DNA of 64,000 nt, taken from contig UQZN01000012.1 in assembly GCA_900545535.1 (NCBI GenBank), forward strand, positions 1 through 64,000, in the 5' to 3' direction. Below, in pieces: positions 8,122 through 17,898 of this stretch (positions are counted from its first letter, which is position 1; each line of letters starts with the position of its first letter). The DNA comes from an uncultured Phascolarctobacterium sp. (GTDB lineage Bacteria; Bacillota; Negativicutes; Acidaminococcales; Acidaminococcaceae). The notes under the pieces are model-generated. The model saw only the letters and a program-made list of their open reading frames with translations, was not told where the DNA came from and did not search any database. The translations under genes were made by a program, and so were the position numbers.

Positions 8122-8694
8122 TCAGCTAACTAACGCCGTTACATCTTTTTCCAGCTGCATCGGTACAGTTATCAACGGCATATTTTCATTATGCCATTTC
8201 AGGCTGGCTGCCGCAGTAATATTTTGACCGCGTTTACAGAAAACCCTTTTGCCTCTCTTTTTACCTTCGTGATATAAAAAACGTACTTCAGGCGAATCCT
8301 TAAAGAGGTTTTTCTTGCACCAGTTAGAACATTCCTGTAACCGTCCCCCAACCGGAGCAATCACAAACAATACCCACGGCCTGTCGCCGCTGTTCCAGTT
8401 ATGCGGTGTCAGTGCCAGATTATAGTGTGTTAAATATTCTGCTTCCGCAGCAGCATCAAAATTAGCCCAGGCCATGTAAAATACCGGAGTACCGTTTTCT
8501 GCCATTGCCAAAACATACTGCTTATTTGCTATCGCCGGGAAGATCTGCGAAGCCATCATATGCAGCGGCATCGTCTCATGCTGTTTAGACTGCATCATCA
8601 GCCAGACGATATTGCCCAAAATATATGCCGTACTGTAATGCTCGTCCTCTAAAGCAGGTACTATAAACTTGATTTTTCCTTGAATTTTATCCAT
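8122..8694 (-). CDS. HlyC/RtxC-like toxin-activating lysine acyltransferase homologue
   Basis: 190 residues, the size of HlyC-type enzymes (about 170), which move an acyl chain from acyl-ACP to an internal lysine of an RTX toxin in the cytoplasm. Aligned by eye with E. coli HlyC the match is clear: LGNIVWLMMQSKQH (HlyC LGHVSWLWASSPLH) with the catalytic His conserved (H39), PAIANKQYVLAM, PVFYMAWANF, then NSGDRPW...IAPVGG. The residue corresponding to HlyC Asp92 is Phe110 here. No RTX toxin is nearby: the gene lies 71 bases downstream of an autotransporter on the same strand. ATG 8694 is chosen because AAGGAGA lies nine bases upstream; an earlier start at 8742 has none. Family membership is clear; the substrate being the autotransporter is inference. 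Confidence 0.8.
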   Translation of the reverse strand: MDKIQGKIKFIVPALEDEHYSTAYILGNIVWLMMQSKQHETMPLHMMASQIFPAIANKQYVLAMAENGTPVFYMAWANFDAAAEAEYLTHYNLALTPHNWNSGDRPWVLFVIAPVGGRLQECSNWCKKNLFKDSPEVRFLYHEGKKRGKRVFCKRGQNITAAASLKWHNENMPLITVPMQLEKDVTALVS

Positions 8695-8765
8695 GTTCCG
8701 AGTTCTCCTTTGGTCGACCTTCCTCCACCAATCCCCATACAATATCCTACTTTATTTAAATACTT

Positions 8766-11348
8766 CTAGAATTCCCATCTGATACCTGTATTTACCTGCC
8801 ATTCTTTCTTTGTATCACCGCCAAAACTACGTTCAATGTCACCGTAGAAATGTGTATTGCGGCTCAGCTGAACCTGTGCGCCCATACCAAATTCATACCA
8901 GGTATCGCCATTGTCGTAACGTTTACGCAGACTTTCACCATTAGCGGCCAGCATCGATACATCACGGTCACCGTCAAATTCATGGAAAGCTCCCAGCTTA
9001 AAATAATAACTGCTTTCCGGATTGATCTTGCGTCCTACTTCAAAACCGATACGGCCGATGGCACTGGTCAAACCATCCACATTGATCTTAGTTCCACGTT
9101 CAGTGGTAAAATCAACGCTGTTCATCCTGCCCAACGTAATTTGTGCCTGCGGTGTAAAGAACCAGCCTTTTTCGTAATTTTTCTGCCGGCCATATTCAAA
9201 ACTGATGCTGTAAGCAGCATTATCATAATCACTGCGTTCAGCATATTCACCGTAAGTATTCATCTTATGATCCAAATGTCCTGCGCGCAATACCAGGTCA
9301 GTATAATGGCCCTTATTACCAAACCAGGTCGTATACAATCCCAAAGCAGTCAGACCTGTTTCGCCCTTACCTGCTGTATAGCTGAGTTTACCCTCACTGC
9401 GTTCCAAGACGATACCATTAGTACGCTGTCCATTTTTCTCATCATATCTAGTCTTATCATACCCTAATTGATAGGTATGGTATCTATCAGTATAGCTCTG
9501 ACCTTTCAGTTTGCCATGATACATACGGGCCCAGACGCCGTCAGCACCATGCTCGCCACTGCGTATATCGCCTAAACGTTTACGCAGCGTGTCATTAGTA
9601 GCCCGCCATAAGCTATAATCACTGGCAAAACCGTCATTGATGGTCTCAGTATTGCCATTTTCCTTCGTCTCTATTTTTGTCAGGTACCATTCGTTAGCGC
9701 TCTGTCCCAACGTGTCACCGCGTTCCACAGTCGGCAGTACGTCCCACAAGCCGCCGGTGTCCATATATTCGCCAACGAAAGAAGCATTACTGCTGTTGTC
9801 AGTGATCAAATGCAGTTTCTTCTCACCAGTTACCATCCCGTTGACAAGACTCAAGTCATTGACGTGCACATAATGAGTACTGCCAACTTCGGAAGAATTG
9901 ATTACAAGTTTATCGCCATTAGTTTCACTGTCTAACTCTGTATTAAATTTAAATACACCACCGGTACCACTTAAATCATCAACAGTAACCACAGTATTCA
10001 TCCCCGCTTCATGGCTGAGATTAACCATACTGTTCCCGCTGACGTGTAAACTGCTGACTTCAGAACTGCTGGTAACATGCCAGTAACTGCTGTTTTTCAG
10101 ATTCAGATTGATTTTACCGCTATTAGCCAGTGCAGTACTGCCAGTGAAAACAGAATTATTGTCCATATCCAGATCAATAGCCCCACTGTTATCAGCATAC
10201 ATATTACCAGTAATATTAAACGTAGAATTGCCCGCTGTACCTTTTATATTTCCTTTATCAGCATAGAGGGCATACCCGTCGTTGCCATTAGTATCTATGG
10301 TCGCACCGCCTAAAAACTCAATGCTGCCAGTACTGGCATTGACATATGCGCCATGTGAGCCGCTGCCTTCAACTGAAATCTTTAAGCCATCGCCCGCTTC
10401 AATAACGCCCCTTTGCGCCAGCAAACCATGTGAAGCATCACCTTCAGTTTTAATACCAACATTATCATCCAAAGACAAAACTGAACCTGTCAGGTTTGCA
10501 AATACGCCATGAGAACCAGTTCCACTAGTAGCGATAATAGACCCTGCGCCAATTTCAACTGCACCATTTGCTACGCTGCCTTTGGCCGAAGTATCAGAAT
10601 AAGCCGCCACACCGTGCGAACCATCACCTAGCGTAGTCATTTTGGCACCCTCGCCAATGACGATCTTGCCATTATTAGAAGCCATCATAACAGTATGTGA
10701 ACCGTCACCAACAGTAGACAAAACCGCGCCTTTGCCGATATTGATTTTTGATCCTTGAGTAGGATTAGTAGTAGATCGTCCTTGTGCTGCATAAACAGCA
10801 TGTGAACTTTCGCCCAATGTCCCTGCCGTTAAACCATCACCGATATTAATCGTAGCATGGAAATTAGCACGGACAGCGTGAGCTCCGTCTGAAGCATCAC
10901 CATTGGAATATTTCAATTCCCCATTATACAAAGCATTAATAGTAGCATTTTTGCCAATATTAAGAACTGTAGAACCATTAATATTTAACCCATCAGCACT
11001 GGCGCCGCTGACAGTTACCGTCAGATCATCGCCAACATTAATTATTCCTGATGCATTTTGCCAGTCAGAATTACCACTGGGATTAGAACGAATGCCGTCA
11101 GCAGCCTGCCCAGAAGTTATCAGAGTTAACCTGTCTCCAGCAGTTGTTACCGAAGCAGCAGTACCGCCATTAGTATAAATACCAAAAGCATGTCCAACTA
11201 AATTCGGATATGCATCAGCAGTTGCATTAACTGTATAGTCGTCGCCTACAGTAGCACCGATATAAATATTAGCTTCGGCAACACTGAACAAAGGCATCGA
11301 AACACTAGCCAACGCTATAGCCAGATGCAAAGATTTCTTGTTTTTCAT
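8766..11348 (-). CDS. Type Va autotransporter with beta-helix passenger
   Basis: 860 residues. A Sec signal peptide (MKNKKSLHLAIALASVSMPL, cut near AEA-NIY) leads into a passenger of about 540 residues rich in Gly, Ser, Asn and Asp. Between about 180 and 360 six repeats carry the motif (G/A)SH(G/A/T)(V/L/A), at about 181, 217, 244, 279, 306 and 331, spaced 25-37 residues, typical of a right-handed beta-helix. From about 595 to 860 lies an autotransporter beta-barrel domain (GVWARMYHGKLKG at its start, alternating aromatic strands, final RWEF with terminal Phe). It should be inserted in the outer membrane with the passenger outside. AAGGAGAGGG precedes ATG 11348. No protease triad or adhesin-type motif (RGD) was recognised, so the activity is unknown. 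The RtxC-like gene follows directly. Confidence 0.9.
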   Translation of the reverse strand: MKNKKSLHLAIALASVSMPLFSVAEANIYIGATVGDDYTVNATADAYPNLVGHAFGIYTNGGTAASVTTAGDRLTLITSGQAADGIRSNPSGNSDWQNASGIINVGDDLTVTVSGASADGLNINGSTVLNIGKNATINALYNGELKYSNGDASDGAHAVRANFHATINIGDGLTAGTLGESSHAVYAAQGRSTTNPTQGSKINIGKGAVLSTVGDGSHTVMMASNNGKIVIGEGAKMTTLGDGSHGVAAYSDTSAKGSVANGAVEIGAGSIIATSGTGSHGVFANLTGSVLSLDDNVGIKTEGDASHGLLAQRGVIEAGDGLKISVEGSGSHGAYVNASTGSIEFLGGATIDTNGNDGYALYADKGNIKGTAGNSTFNITGNMYADNSGAIDLDMDNNSVFTGSTALANSGKINLNLKNSSYWHVTSSSEVSSLHVSGNSMVNLSHEAGMNTVVTVDDLSGTGGVFKFNTELDSETNGDKLVINSSEVGSTHYVHVNDLSLVNGMVTGEKKLHLITDNSSNASFVGEYMDTGGLWDVLPTVERGDTLGQSANEWYLTKIETKENGNTETINDGFASDYSLWRATNDTLRKRLGDIRSGEHGADGVWARMYHGKLKGQSYTDRYHTYQLGYDKTRYDEKNGQRTNGIVLERSEGKLSYTAGKGETGLTALGLYTTWFGNKGHYTDLVLRAGHLDHKMNTYGEYAERSDYDNAAYSISFEYGRQKNYEKGWFFTPQAQITLGRMNSVDFTTERGTKINVDGLTSAIGRIGFEVGRKINPESSYYFKLGAFHEFDGDRDVSMLAANGESLRKRYDNGDTWYEFGMGAQVQLSRNTHFYGDIERSFGGDTKKEWQVNTGIRWEF

Positions 11349-11396
11349 TGCAACCCTCTCCTTTATTGAGTTTTAAAATCTATAATTTTTACATAT

Positions 11397-11420
11397 TTAA
11401 ATCGTTCCCCAACGATTTAA
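11397..11420. repeat. inverted repeat in the autotransporter leader
   Basis: ttaaatcgtt (11397-11406) and aacgatttaa (11411-11420) are perfect 10-base arms around cccc, about 50 bases before the start codon. It can be a leader hairpin or an operator dyad. The half-site recurs twice further upstream. Confidence 0.6.
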
Positions 11421-11685
11421 AATATATTAAAAATCACTTTACCAAAATCTATTTCTTTTTAAAACATCTACCTTCTTTAAAAAACATAAAATTATACTTT
11501 AGCAATGTAATAGTAATTGTTAAAAACTGCTTTGTCAAGATTTTCCAGAATATACTTGCATTTTAATTATATTTTATACACATCATAATAATCTTTTGTC
11601 GTTATAAAATTCAAAGTTTTGATTATTTTCCCAGCATTTATTTAATAATAATCAATCTTTTAAAGATAATATCCTATCTTTAATC

Positions 11686-11726
11686 AATCGTTTAATTCAC
11701 CGATAATTTCTTAATCAAACGATTTA
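11686..11726. promoter_or_regulatory. further AAACGATT-type half-sites upstream of the autotransporter
   Basis: aatcgttta at 11686-11694 and aaacgattta at 11717-11726 repeat the half-site found in the inverted repeat at 11397-11420, in both orientations. Recurrence suggests a regulator binding site; none is identified. Confidence 0.35.
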
Positions 11727-11886
11727 ACTATTAATTTAAACTTTGCCGAAAGTAAAACCCGCCCTATTTTATACTACAAAACATTTATTCTTCAAACAAA
11801 ACTAAAAAACATCTTAAAGCAGCCTGTTATTAATATTTATTCATTTAAGCTTATTTTGATATTCCTGTACAAATCACCCAATAAAA

Positions 11887-11917
11887 AAATCGCAGTTCAT
11901 CAAATGAACTGCGATTT
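11887..11917 (-). terminator. terminator after guaA
   Basis: aaatcgcagttcat/atgaactgcgattt stem with a three-base loop and seven T on the minus strand, 16 bases past the guaA stop codon. Confidence 0.85.
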
Positions 11918-11933
11918 CTATTTATTCTTTATT

Positions 11934-13475
11934 TTATTCCCACTCGATCGTAGCCGGCGGTTTTGACGTAATATCGTAAACAATACGGTTAACGCCCTGC
12001 ACTTCGTTGACAATGCGCCGGGAAATAATATCCAGAACACTGAACGGGATATGTGCCCAATCAGACGTCATGCCATCGCTGCTGGTTACGGCACGCAGAG
12101 CTACGGTATGAGAATAGGTCCGGCCGTCACCCATAACGCCTACAGAACGGATATTAGGCAGGCAGGCAAAATACTGCCATATTTTACGTTCCAAGCCGGC
12201 TTTAGCAATTTCTTCTCTGAAGATAGCATCTGCTTCACGTGTTATTGCCAGTTTTTCCTCTGTGACTTCTCCCAGAACACGAATAGCCAGACCTGGTCCG
12301 GGAAACGGCTGCCGCCATACTAAAGCAGAAGGTATACCCAATTCTTCACCAACGGCACGTACTTCATCTTTAAAAAGTTCGCGCAGCGGCTCAATCAACT
12401 CTAACTGCATATCTTCGGGCAAGCCGCCAACATTATGATGGCTTTTGATTGTGGCCGAAGTACTTGTTCCGCTTTCAACGACATCAGGATAAATAGTTCC
12501 CTGCACCAAGAAATCTACCTTGCCAAGTTTATTCGATTCTTCTTCAAAAACGCGAATGAATTCTTCACCAATGATTTTACGCTTTGTTTCCGGATCAGCT
12601 ACGCCTGCCAGACGCCCTAAAAAGCGCTCAGCAGCATTAACGCGGATCAGATTCATATCAAACTGCTCTTTAAAGACAGTTTCTACCTGATCACCTTCAT
12701 CTTTACGCAGCAGGCCGTGGTCTACAAAAACGCAGGTCAACTGCTTACCAACTGCTTTATGTACTAATACTGCCGCAACAGAAGAATCAACGCCGCCTGA
12801 CAAGGCGCAAAGGACTTTTTTATCGCCGACAGCTTCTTTGATCTCGGCAATCTTCCGCTGAGCAAAACTGCTCATCGTCCAGTCACCTTTAACACCGCAC
12901 ACTTCAAACAGGAAATTAGCGATCATTTTACGGCCAAAGGGCGTATGCTCTACCTCAGGATGGAACTGCACTCCATATAATTTACGTAAATCATTTGCCA
13001 TACCGGCAACAGGACACTCGCTTGTATCAGCAGTAACCACAAAACCTTCTGGAACCTCCGATACATAATCAGTATGGCTCATCCAGGAAATATTGTGTTC
13101 TTCGATGTCCTTAAAAAGAATATTATTTTTATTGAGTTTTACAGCAGTTTTCCCATACTCGCGCACATCGGCACTTTCGACTTTGCCGCCCAGCGTTTGA
13201 GTCATCAGCTGATGTCCGTAGCAGATGCCAAGTACCGGCACTCCTAATTCAAACACACCAGGATCGATCTTAGGAGTATCATCGCCATAAACGCTGTTAG
13301 GACCACCTGTAAAGATGATCCCTTTAGGATTTTTAGCTTTGATTTGTTCTAAAGTATAGGTATAGGGCACGATTTCACAGTAAACTCCGCATTCCCTTAC
13401 ACGCCGCGCGATCAATTGATTATACTGGCCGCCAAAATCGATAACTAAGATCATTTCATGGTTACCTGTTTGCAT
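11934..13475 (-). CDS. guaA: GMP synthase (glutamine-hydrolysing)
   Basis: 513 residues, normal length. Converts XMP, glutamine and ATP to GMP in the last step of guanine nucleotide synthesis. N-terminal class I amidotransferase with nucleophile Cys in GICYGHQ (C85) and the His/Glu pair in GVQFHPE (H172, E174); ATP pyrophosphatase P-loop LSGGVDSS (226-233); C-terminal dimerisation domain ending [17 protein letters not shown], the usual GuaA end. GAGGAGG lies 11 bases before ATG 13475. Single gene with its own terminator, no purine riboswitch seen in the short upstream region. Confidence 0.97.
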   Translation of the reverse strand: MQTGNHEMILVIDFGGQYNQLIARRVRECGVYCEIVPYTYTLEQIKAKNPKGIIFTGGPNSVYGDDTPKIDPGVFELGVPVLGICYGHQLMTQTLGGKVESADVREYGKTAVKLNKNNILFKDIEEHNISWMSHTDYVSEVPEGFVVTADTSECPVAGMANDLRKLYGVQFHPEVEHTPFGRKMIANFLFEVCGVKGDWTMSSFAQRKIAEIKEAVGDKKVLCALSGGVDSSVAAVLVHKAVGKQLTCVFVDHGLLRKDEGDQVETVFKEQFDMNLIRVNAAERFLGRLAGVADPETKRKIIGEEFIRVFEEESNKLGKVDFLVQGTIYPDVVESGTSTSATIKSHHNVGGLPEDMQLELIEPLRELFKDEVRAVGEELGIPSALVWRQPFPGPGLAIRVLGEVTEEKLAITREADAIFREEIAKAGLERKIWQYFACLPNIRSVGVMGDGRTYSHTVALRAVTSSDGMTSDWAHIPFSVLDIISRRIVNEVQGVNRIVYDITSKPPATIEWE

Positions 13476-13561
13476 GTTGCTGTAAGCCTCCTCAAAATAA
13501 TTTAACTAATAATGTATAATATAATATCATACAATAATCACGATGAAATTGCAATGCAAAA

Positions 13562-13585
13562 GGCCCCGTACAAAAGTACGGGGCC
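13562..13585 (-). terminator. terminator after groEL
   Basis: ggccccgtac/gtacggggcc stem with a four-base loop, then TTTT on the minus strand; about 30 bases past the groEL stop. Confidence 0.85.
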
Positions 13586-13616
13586 CTGAACTTTTAGTGA
13601 AAATATATACGTTTCA

Positions 13617-15263
<1,647 letters not shown>

Positions 15264-15294
15264 TTATATTTCACTTTCTGGTAAAAAATATTGC

Positions 15295-15579
15295 TTACAG
15301 AACAGCAAGTACATCGCGTTCGCTGAGGATCAGATAATCTTTGCCGTCATATTTAAATTCAGTACCGGAATATTTTGCAAACACAACTTCTTCGCCGGCT
15401 TTAACTTCAGGAGCAACACGAGTGCCGTTATCCAGCATTTTCCCAGCCCCTACAGCTACAACTTTACCAGTCTGCGGTTTTTCTTTAGAGGCCGTATCCG
15501 GCAAATAAATACCGCTGGAAGTCTTTTCCTCTTTTACTGTGAGTTCGACGATGATGTGATCTGCTAATGGTTTCAACAT
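15295..15579 (-). CDS. groES: Co-chaperonin GroES
   Basis: 94 residues, the standard size. Heptameric lid of the GroEL chamber. It starts [20 protein letters not shown], holds the mobile loop [20 protein letters not shown] (about 19-38) and ends [16 protein letters not shown] 15579 follows AAAGGGGA; longer versions reaching 15639 would run through the CIRCE element and are rejected. Confidence 0.97.
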   Translation of the reverse strand: MLKPLADHIIVELTVKEEKTSSGIYLPDTASKEKPQTGKVVAVGAGKMLDNGTRVAPEVKAGEEVVFAKYSGTEFKYDGKDYLILSERDVLAVL

Positions 15580-15628
15580 TTTCAAGTCCCCTTTCAGATA
15601 CCTATATAAATTTTTTATTTTTCTTTTG

Positions 15629-15655
15629 TTAGCACTCATTATTGTCGAGTGCTAA
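15629..15655 (-). promoter_or_regulatory. CIRCE operator (HrcA binding site)
   Basis: Perfect CIRCE inverted repeat TTAGCACTC-N9-GAGTGCTAA between the groESL promoter and groES. HrcA binding here represses groESL until heat stress. hrcA itself is not in the window. Confidence 0.97.
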
Positions 15656-15666
15656 TTACATTTATT

Positions 15667-15694
15667 ATTATATCCGTTTCCTGAAAAAATGCAA
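15667..15694 (-). promoter_or_regulatory. groESL promoter
   Basis: On the minus strand a -35 TTGCAT (15689-15694) and a perfect -10 TATAAT (15667-15672) are 16 bases apart, with the CIRCE element starting 11 bases past the -10, as in HrcA-controlled housekeeping-sigma promoters. Confidence 0.85.
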
Positions 15695-15732
15695 GACAAT
15701 TCCTGTAAAATTTTTTGACAAAAAAGTGAAAA

Positions 15733-15766
15733 ATTCACGCAAACCCTTTTCTCCGTCTGCGTGAAT
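15733..15766 (-). terminator. terminator after the ANTAR regulator
   Basis: attcacgca/tgcgtgaat stem with a 16-base loop, then TTTTTCACTTTTTT on the minus strand, 10 bases past the stop codon at 15776. Confidence 0.75.
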
Positions 15767-15775
15767 CCTGTATTT

Positions 15776-16360
15776 TTATTTGTTTTTCAGCGCCGATGCG
15801 ATCACAGCTTCTGCCAGTTCCTTAATGGAAATGCGCCTGTTCATGCTGTACTGCTGCATTTTTCGATATGCTTCCTGCTCTGTAAAACCATGTGCTGACA
15901 TCAAGATCCCTTTAGCCCGATCCATCAGCTTTCTTGTCTCCAGGCTTTCTTTCAATACTCCTAGTTCATCACCCAGTGCTTTGATTTCTTCAAAACGTGA
16001 AATAGCTATCTCCATTGCCGGAAACAGCTGTTCTTCACGAACAGGTTTCACCAAATACCCCAATACGCCTGAACTTTTGGCCTGTGCGACAATCTCCTGC
16101 TGACTATAGGCCGTCAGCAAAAGTACCGGGGCCAAATGCTCGTCAGTAATTATTTTCGACGCTGTGAGCCCATCCATTTGCGGCATTTTCACGTCCATAA
16201 TTACAAGATCAGGCTGCAGGGTCCTCGTCATTGCAACTGCATCTTCACCGTTATCGGCTTCGCCTACAACTTCATGTCCCGCTTCTGCCAGCATTTCTTT
16301 GATATCAAGACGGATCAATGCTTCATCATCAGCTAAAACAATCTTCAAAGTCTCTCTCAT
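15776..16360 (-). CDS. Response regulator with ANTAR RNA-binding domain
   Basis: 194 residues. Receiver domain (1-120) with the acidic pocket ADDE (10-13), phosphoacceptor Asp56 in VIMDVKMPQMDG and the conserved Lys in YLVKP; C-terminal ANTAR domain (about 130-190) with LMDRAKGILMSAHGFTEQEA, which binds paired RNA hairpins and prevents transcription termination. It overlaps the histidine kinase gene by four bases (ATGA), so the two form one two-component unit like PdtaS-PdtaR or EutW-EutV. Regulated transcripts cannot be told from this locus; no ethanolamine genes are near. Confidence 0.92.
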   Translation of the reverse strand: MRETLKIVLADDEALIRLDIKEMLAEAGHEVVGEADNGEDAVAMTRTLQPDLVIMDVKMPQMDGLTASKIITDEHLAPVLLLTAYSQQEIVAQAKSSGVLGYLVKPVREEQLFPAMEIAISRFEEIKALGDELGVLKESLETRKLMDRAKGILMSAHGFTEQEAYRKMQQYSMNRRISIKELAEAVIASALKNK

Positions 16361-17739
16361 TCTTCCCCCTCCAACTCCAACGGTATGGTAACTATGGCAC
16401 AGGTCCCCTGCTTCAGAGATTCTATTGTAAAAGTACCACGAAGATCGGCCTCTACCATAGTTTTTATAATTTTTAAGCCCAAACTGGTCTGCTCTCCTAA
16501 AACAAACCCCTTTGGCAGGCCCTTGCCGTCATCACAGATTTTCAAACAATAACTGCCGGGTATTTTATAAAATTCAACATCCAGTCTGCCGCTGCTGCGC
16601 CCTGAAAAAGCGTGATCCAGAGAATTTTGTAAAAGTTCGTTGAGCACCAGGGCAATACTGGTTGCCTTATCAGAAGGCAGCAAAACATTATCTGCCTGAA
16701 AACTGGTCTGCAATGCAAGATTAGGATCAGCCATACTGGTAATGATCGCTTCATAGATTCCCTGTGCTACCACAGCTACATCAATTTTACCACTGTCCTG
16801 CTGGGAAAGAAATTCATGGACAACAGCAATACTGGTTACCCTGTTGATGCAATCGCGCAGCACCAGTTTCGTTTCGTCAGTCTGAGCCCGGCGCGCCTGC
16901 AGCCTTAACAGGCTTGCGATAGTCTGCAGGTTATTTTTGACACGATGATGGATCTCGCGAATAACTACCGATTTGATCAAAAGCTCTGTATCTTTCTTTT
17001 TCAGCTCGGTTATATCCTGCAAAATAACAATGGCCGCTGCTGTGTCAGGTTGGTTGGTAACAGGAATCACCCGCATCGAAAGCAGCAGTCCCTGCATATC
17101 TATTTCCTTTCCTTCAGCGACCCCTGTCTGCAGCACCATTCCTACCAAAGGCCAATTGATTTGCAGGCTGTTTGTCCGCCGCCCTACTAAATTCGACAGG
17201 CCCTGTACTTTAAAAAGATGTCTGGCTGTTCTGTTGGCAGCTATAATTACCTTATCCTTATCAACGATCATCAAACCATCACTTGGAAGTAATCTGCCAT
17301 AATAATTGCTCTTTAAAATCTGCCTGCCGGTATTCTTTAAAAACTCTAATGCTGTCTTAATAAAAAGCTCTTCCGGCTCATTAGCGTCAAAAGCGATGAC
17401 AGCAAAGCATTTACCTTTACTGTCGTAAATAGGATAAACACGCAAATCTACAAAAAGGCCTAAAGATAATTCGCGCTTACCAGACAAAGCAACGCCTCGC
17501 TGCAGGGCACGCTGCACCAAAGGCTCCTCATTAACGCGCAGTTCGCGCCCTGTTTTATCAGGCAAGTTACCTAAAAATTGTGTTTTGGGCAATGCCTGAT
17601 GGTAAATATACAGGAATTTCGGGTTGTCGTCCCAAACATACATCGTTATGCACGCATGAGCAACATCTGCAGCAAAAGCAGCACCGACCTTCATTGAGGA
17701 CAGGATATTCTTTTGTTCTACAGTCAAATTTTTTACCAT
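16357..17739 (-). CDS. Sensor histidine kinase (PdtaS/EutW type) paired with ANTAR regulator
   Basis: About 460 residues, no transmembrane segment, so cytoplasmic. An N-terminal sensory domain of the PdtaS type (about 1-145) is followed by a PAS domain (about 155-245, DGLMIVDKDKVIIAAN, VILQDITELKKKD), an HWE/HisKA_2 phosphorylation region REIHHRVKNNLQTIASLLRL and a HATPase domain with NELLQNSLDHAF and CDDGKGLPKGF. The ATG at 17739 is preferred because AGGAG lies eight bases before it but only two before the alternative at 17745. The stop overlaps the response regulator start. The signal is unknown. Confidence 0.92.
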   Translation of the reverse strand: MVKNLTVEQKNILSSMKVGAAFAADVAHACITMYVWDDNPKFLYIYHQALPKTQFLGNLPDKTGRELRVNEEPLVQRALQRGVALSGKRELSLGLFVDLRVYPIYDSKGKCFAVIAFDANEPEELFIKTALEFLKNTGRQILKSNYYGRLLPSDGLMIVDKDKVIIAANRTARHLFKVQGLSNLVGRRTNSLQINWPLVGMVLQTGVAEGKEIDMQGLLLSMRVIPVTNQPDTAAAIVILQDITELKKKDTELLIKSVVIREIHHRVKNNLQTIASLLRLQARRAQTDETKLVLRDCINRVTSIAVVHEFLSQQDSGKIDVAVVAQGIYEAIITSMADPNLALQTSFQADNVLLPSDKATSIALVLNELLQNSLDHAFSGRSSGRLDVEFYKIPGSYCLKICDDGKGLPKGFVLGEQTSLGLKIIKTMVEADLRGTFTIESLKQGTCAIVTIPLELEGEE

Positions 17740-17769
17740 ACCCATTACTCCTGTTTCCGTTTATTCTGT

Positions 17770-17872
17770 TTATCCCCATAAATCCACAGTTTTTTCCACA
17801 TTATCCACAAACTTATACACAACAGAAACGTTTTTTTAACTATATTTTACCGTTTTATCCACAAAATCCACA
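17770..17872 (+). other. cluster of DnaA-box-like nonamers
   Basis: Two perfect TTATCCACA boxes (17801-17809 and 17855-17863) and TTATACACA (17813-17821) all point the same way, joined by near-matches TTATCCCCA (17770-17778), TTTTCCACA (17792-17800) and two AAATCCACA (17780-17788, 17864-17872). An AT-rich segment (tttttttaactatatttta) lies between the second and third strong boxes. The cluster sits in the 159-base gap between the kinase start and the tsaD stop. It could be a DnaA-titrating or regulatory locus; dnaA and dnaN are absent and both flanks run in the same direction, which argues against oriC. Confidence 0.6.
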
Positions 17873-17898
17873 GGATTTCTTGCTTTTGTAGACACTGT

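Larger units (their letters stand above)
11349..11886. other. long AT-rich upstream region of the autotransporter
   Basis: More than 500 bases without a gene, holding the autotransporter promoter region. The clearest structure is a motif related to AAACGATTTAA that occurs four times (two arms at 11397-11420, then about 11686 and 11717). A further inverted pair, atctttt/aaagat, lies near 11656-11667. No promoter hexamer pair could be singled out because of base composition. Confidence 0.55.

Noticed and set aside
11348..11566. Open frame of 72 codons upstream of and opposite to the autotransporter
   Set aside because: Very AT-rich, Phe/Lys/Asn/Ile only, no ribosome site, overlaps the upstream region and its inverted repeat; looks like chance.
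17770..17872. Calling the DnaA-box cluster the chromosome origin
   Set aside because: No dnaA, dnaN, gyrB or rpmH nearby and no strand switch; only a DnaA-related site is supportable.
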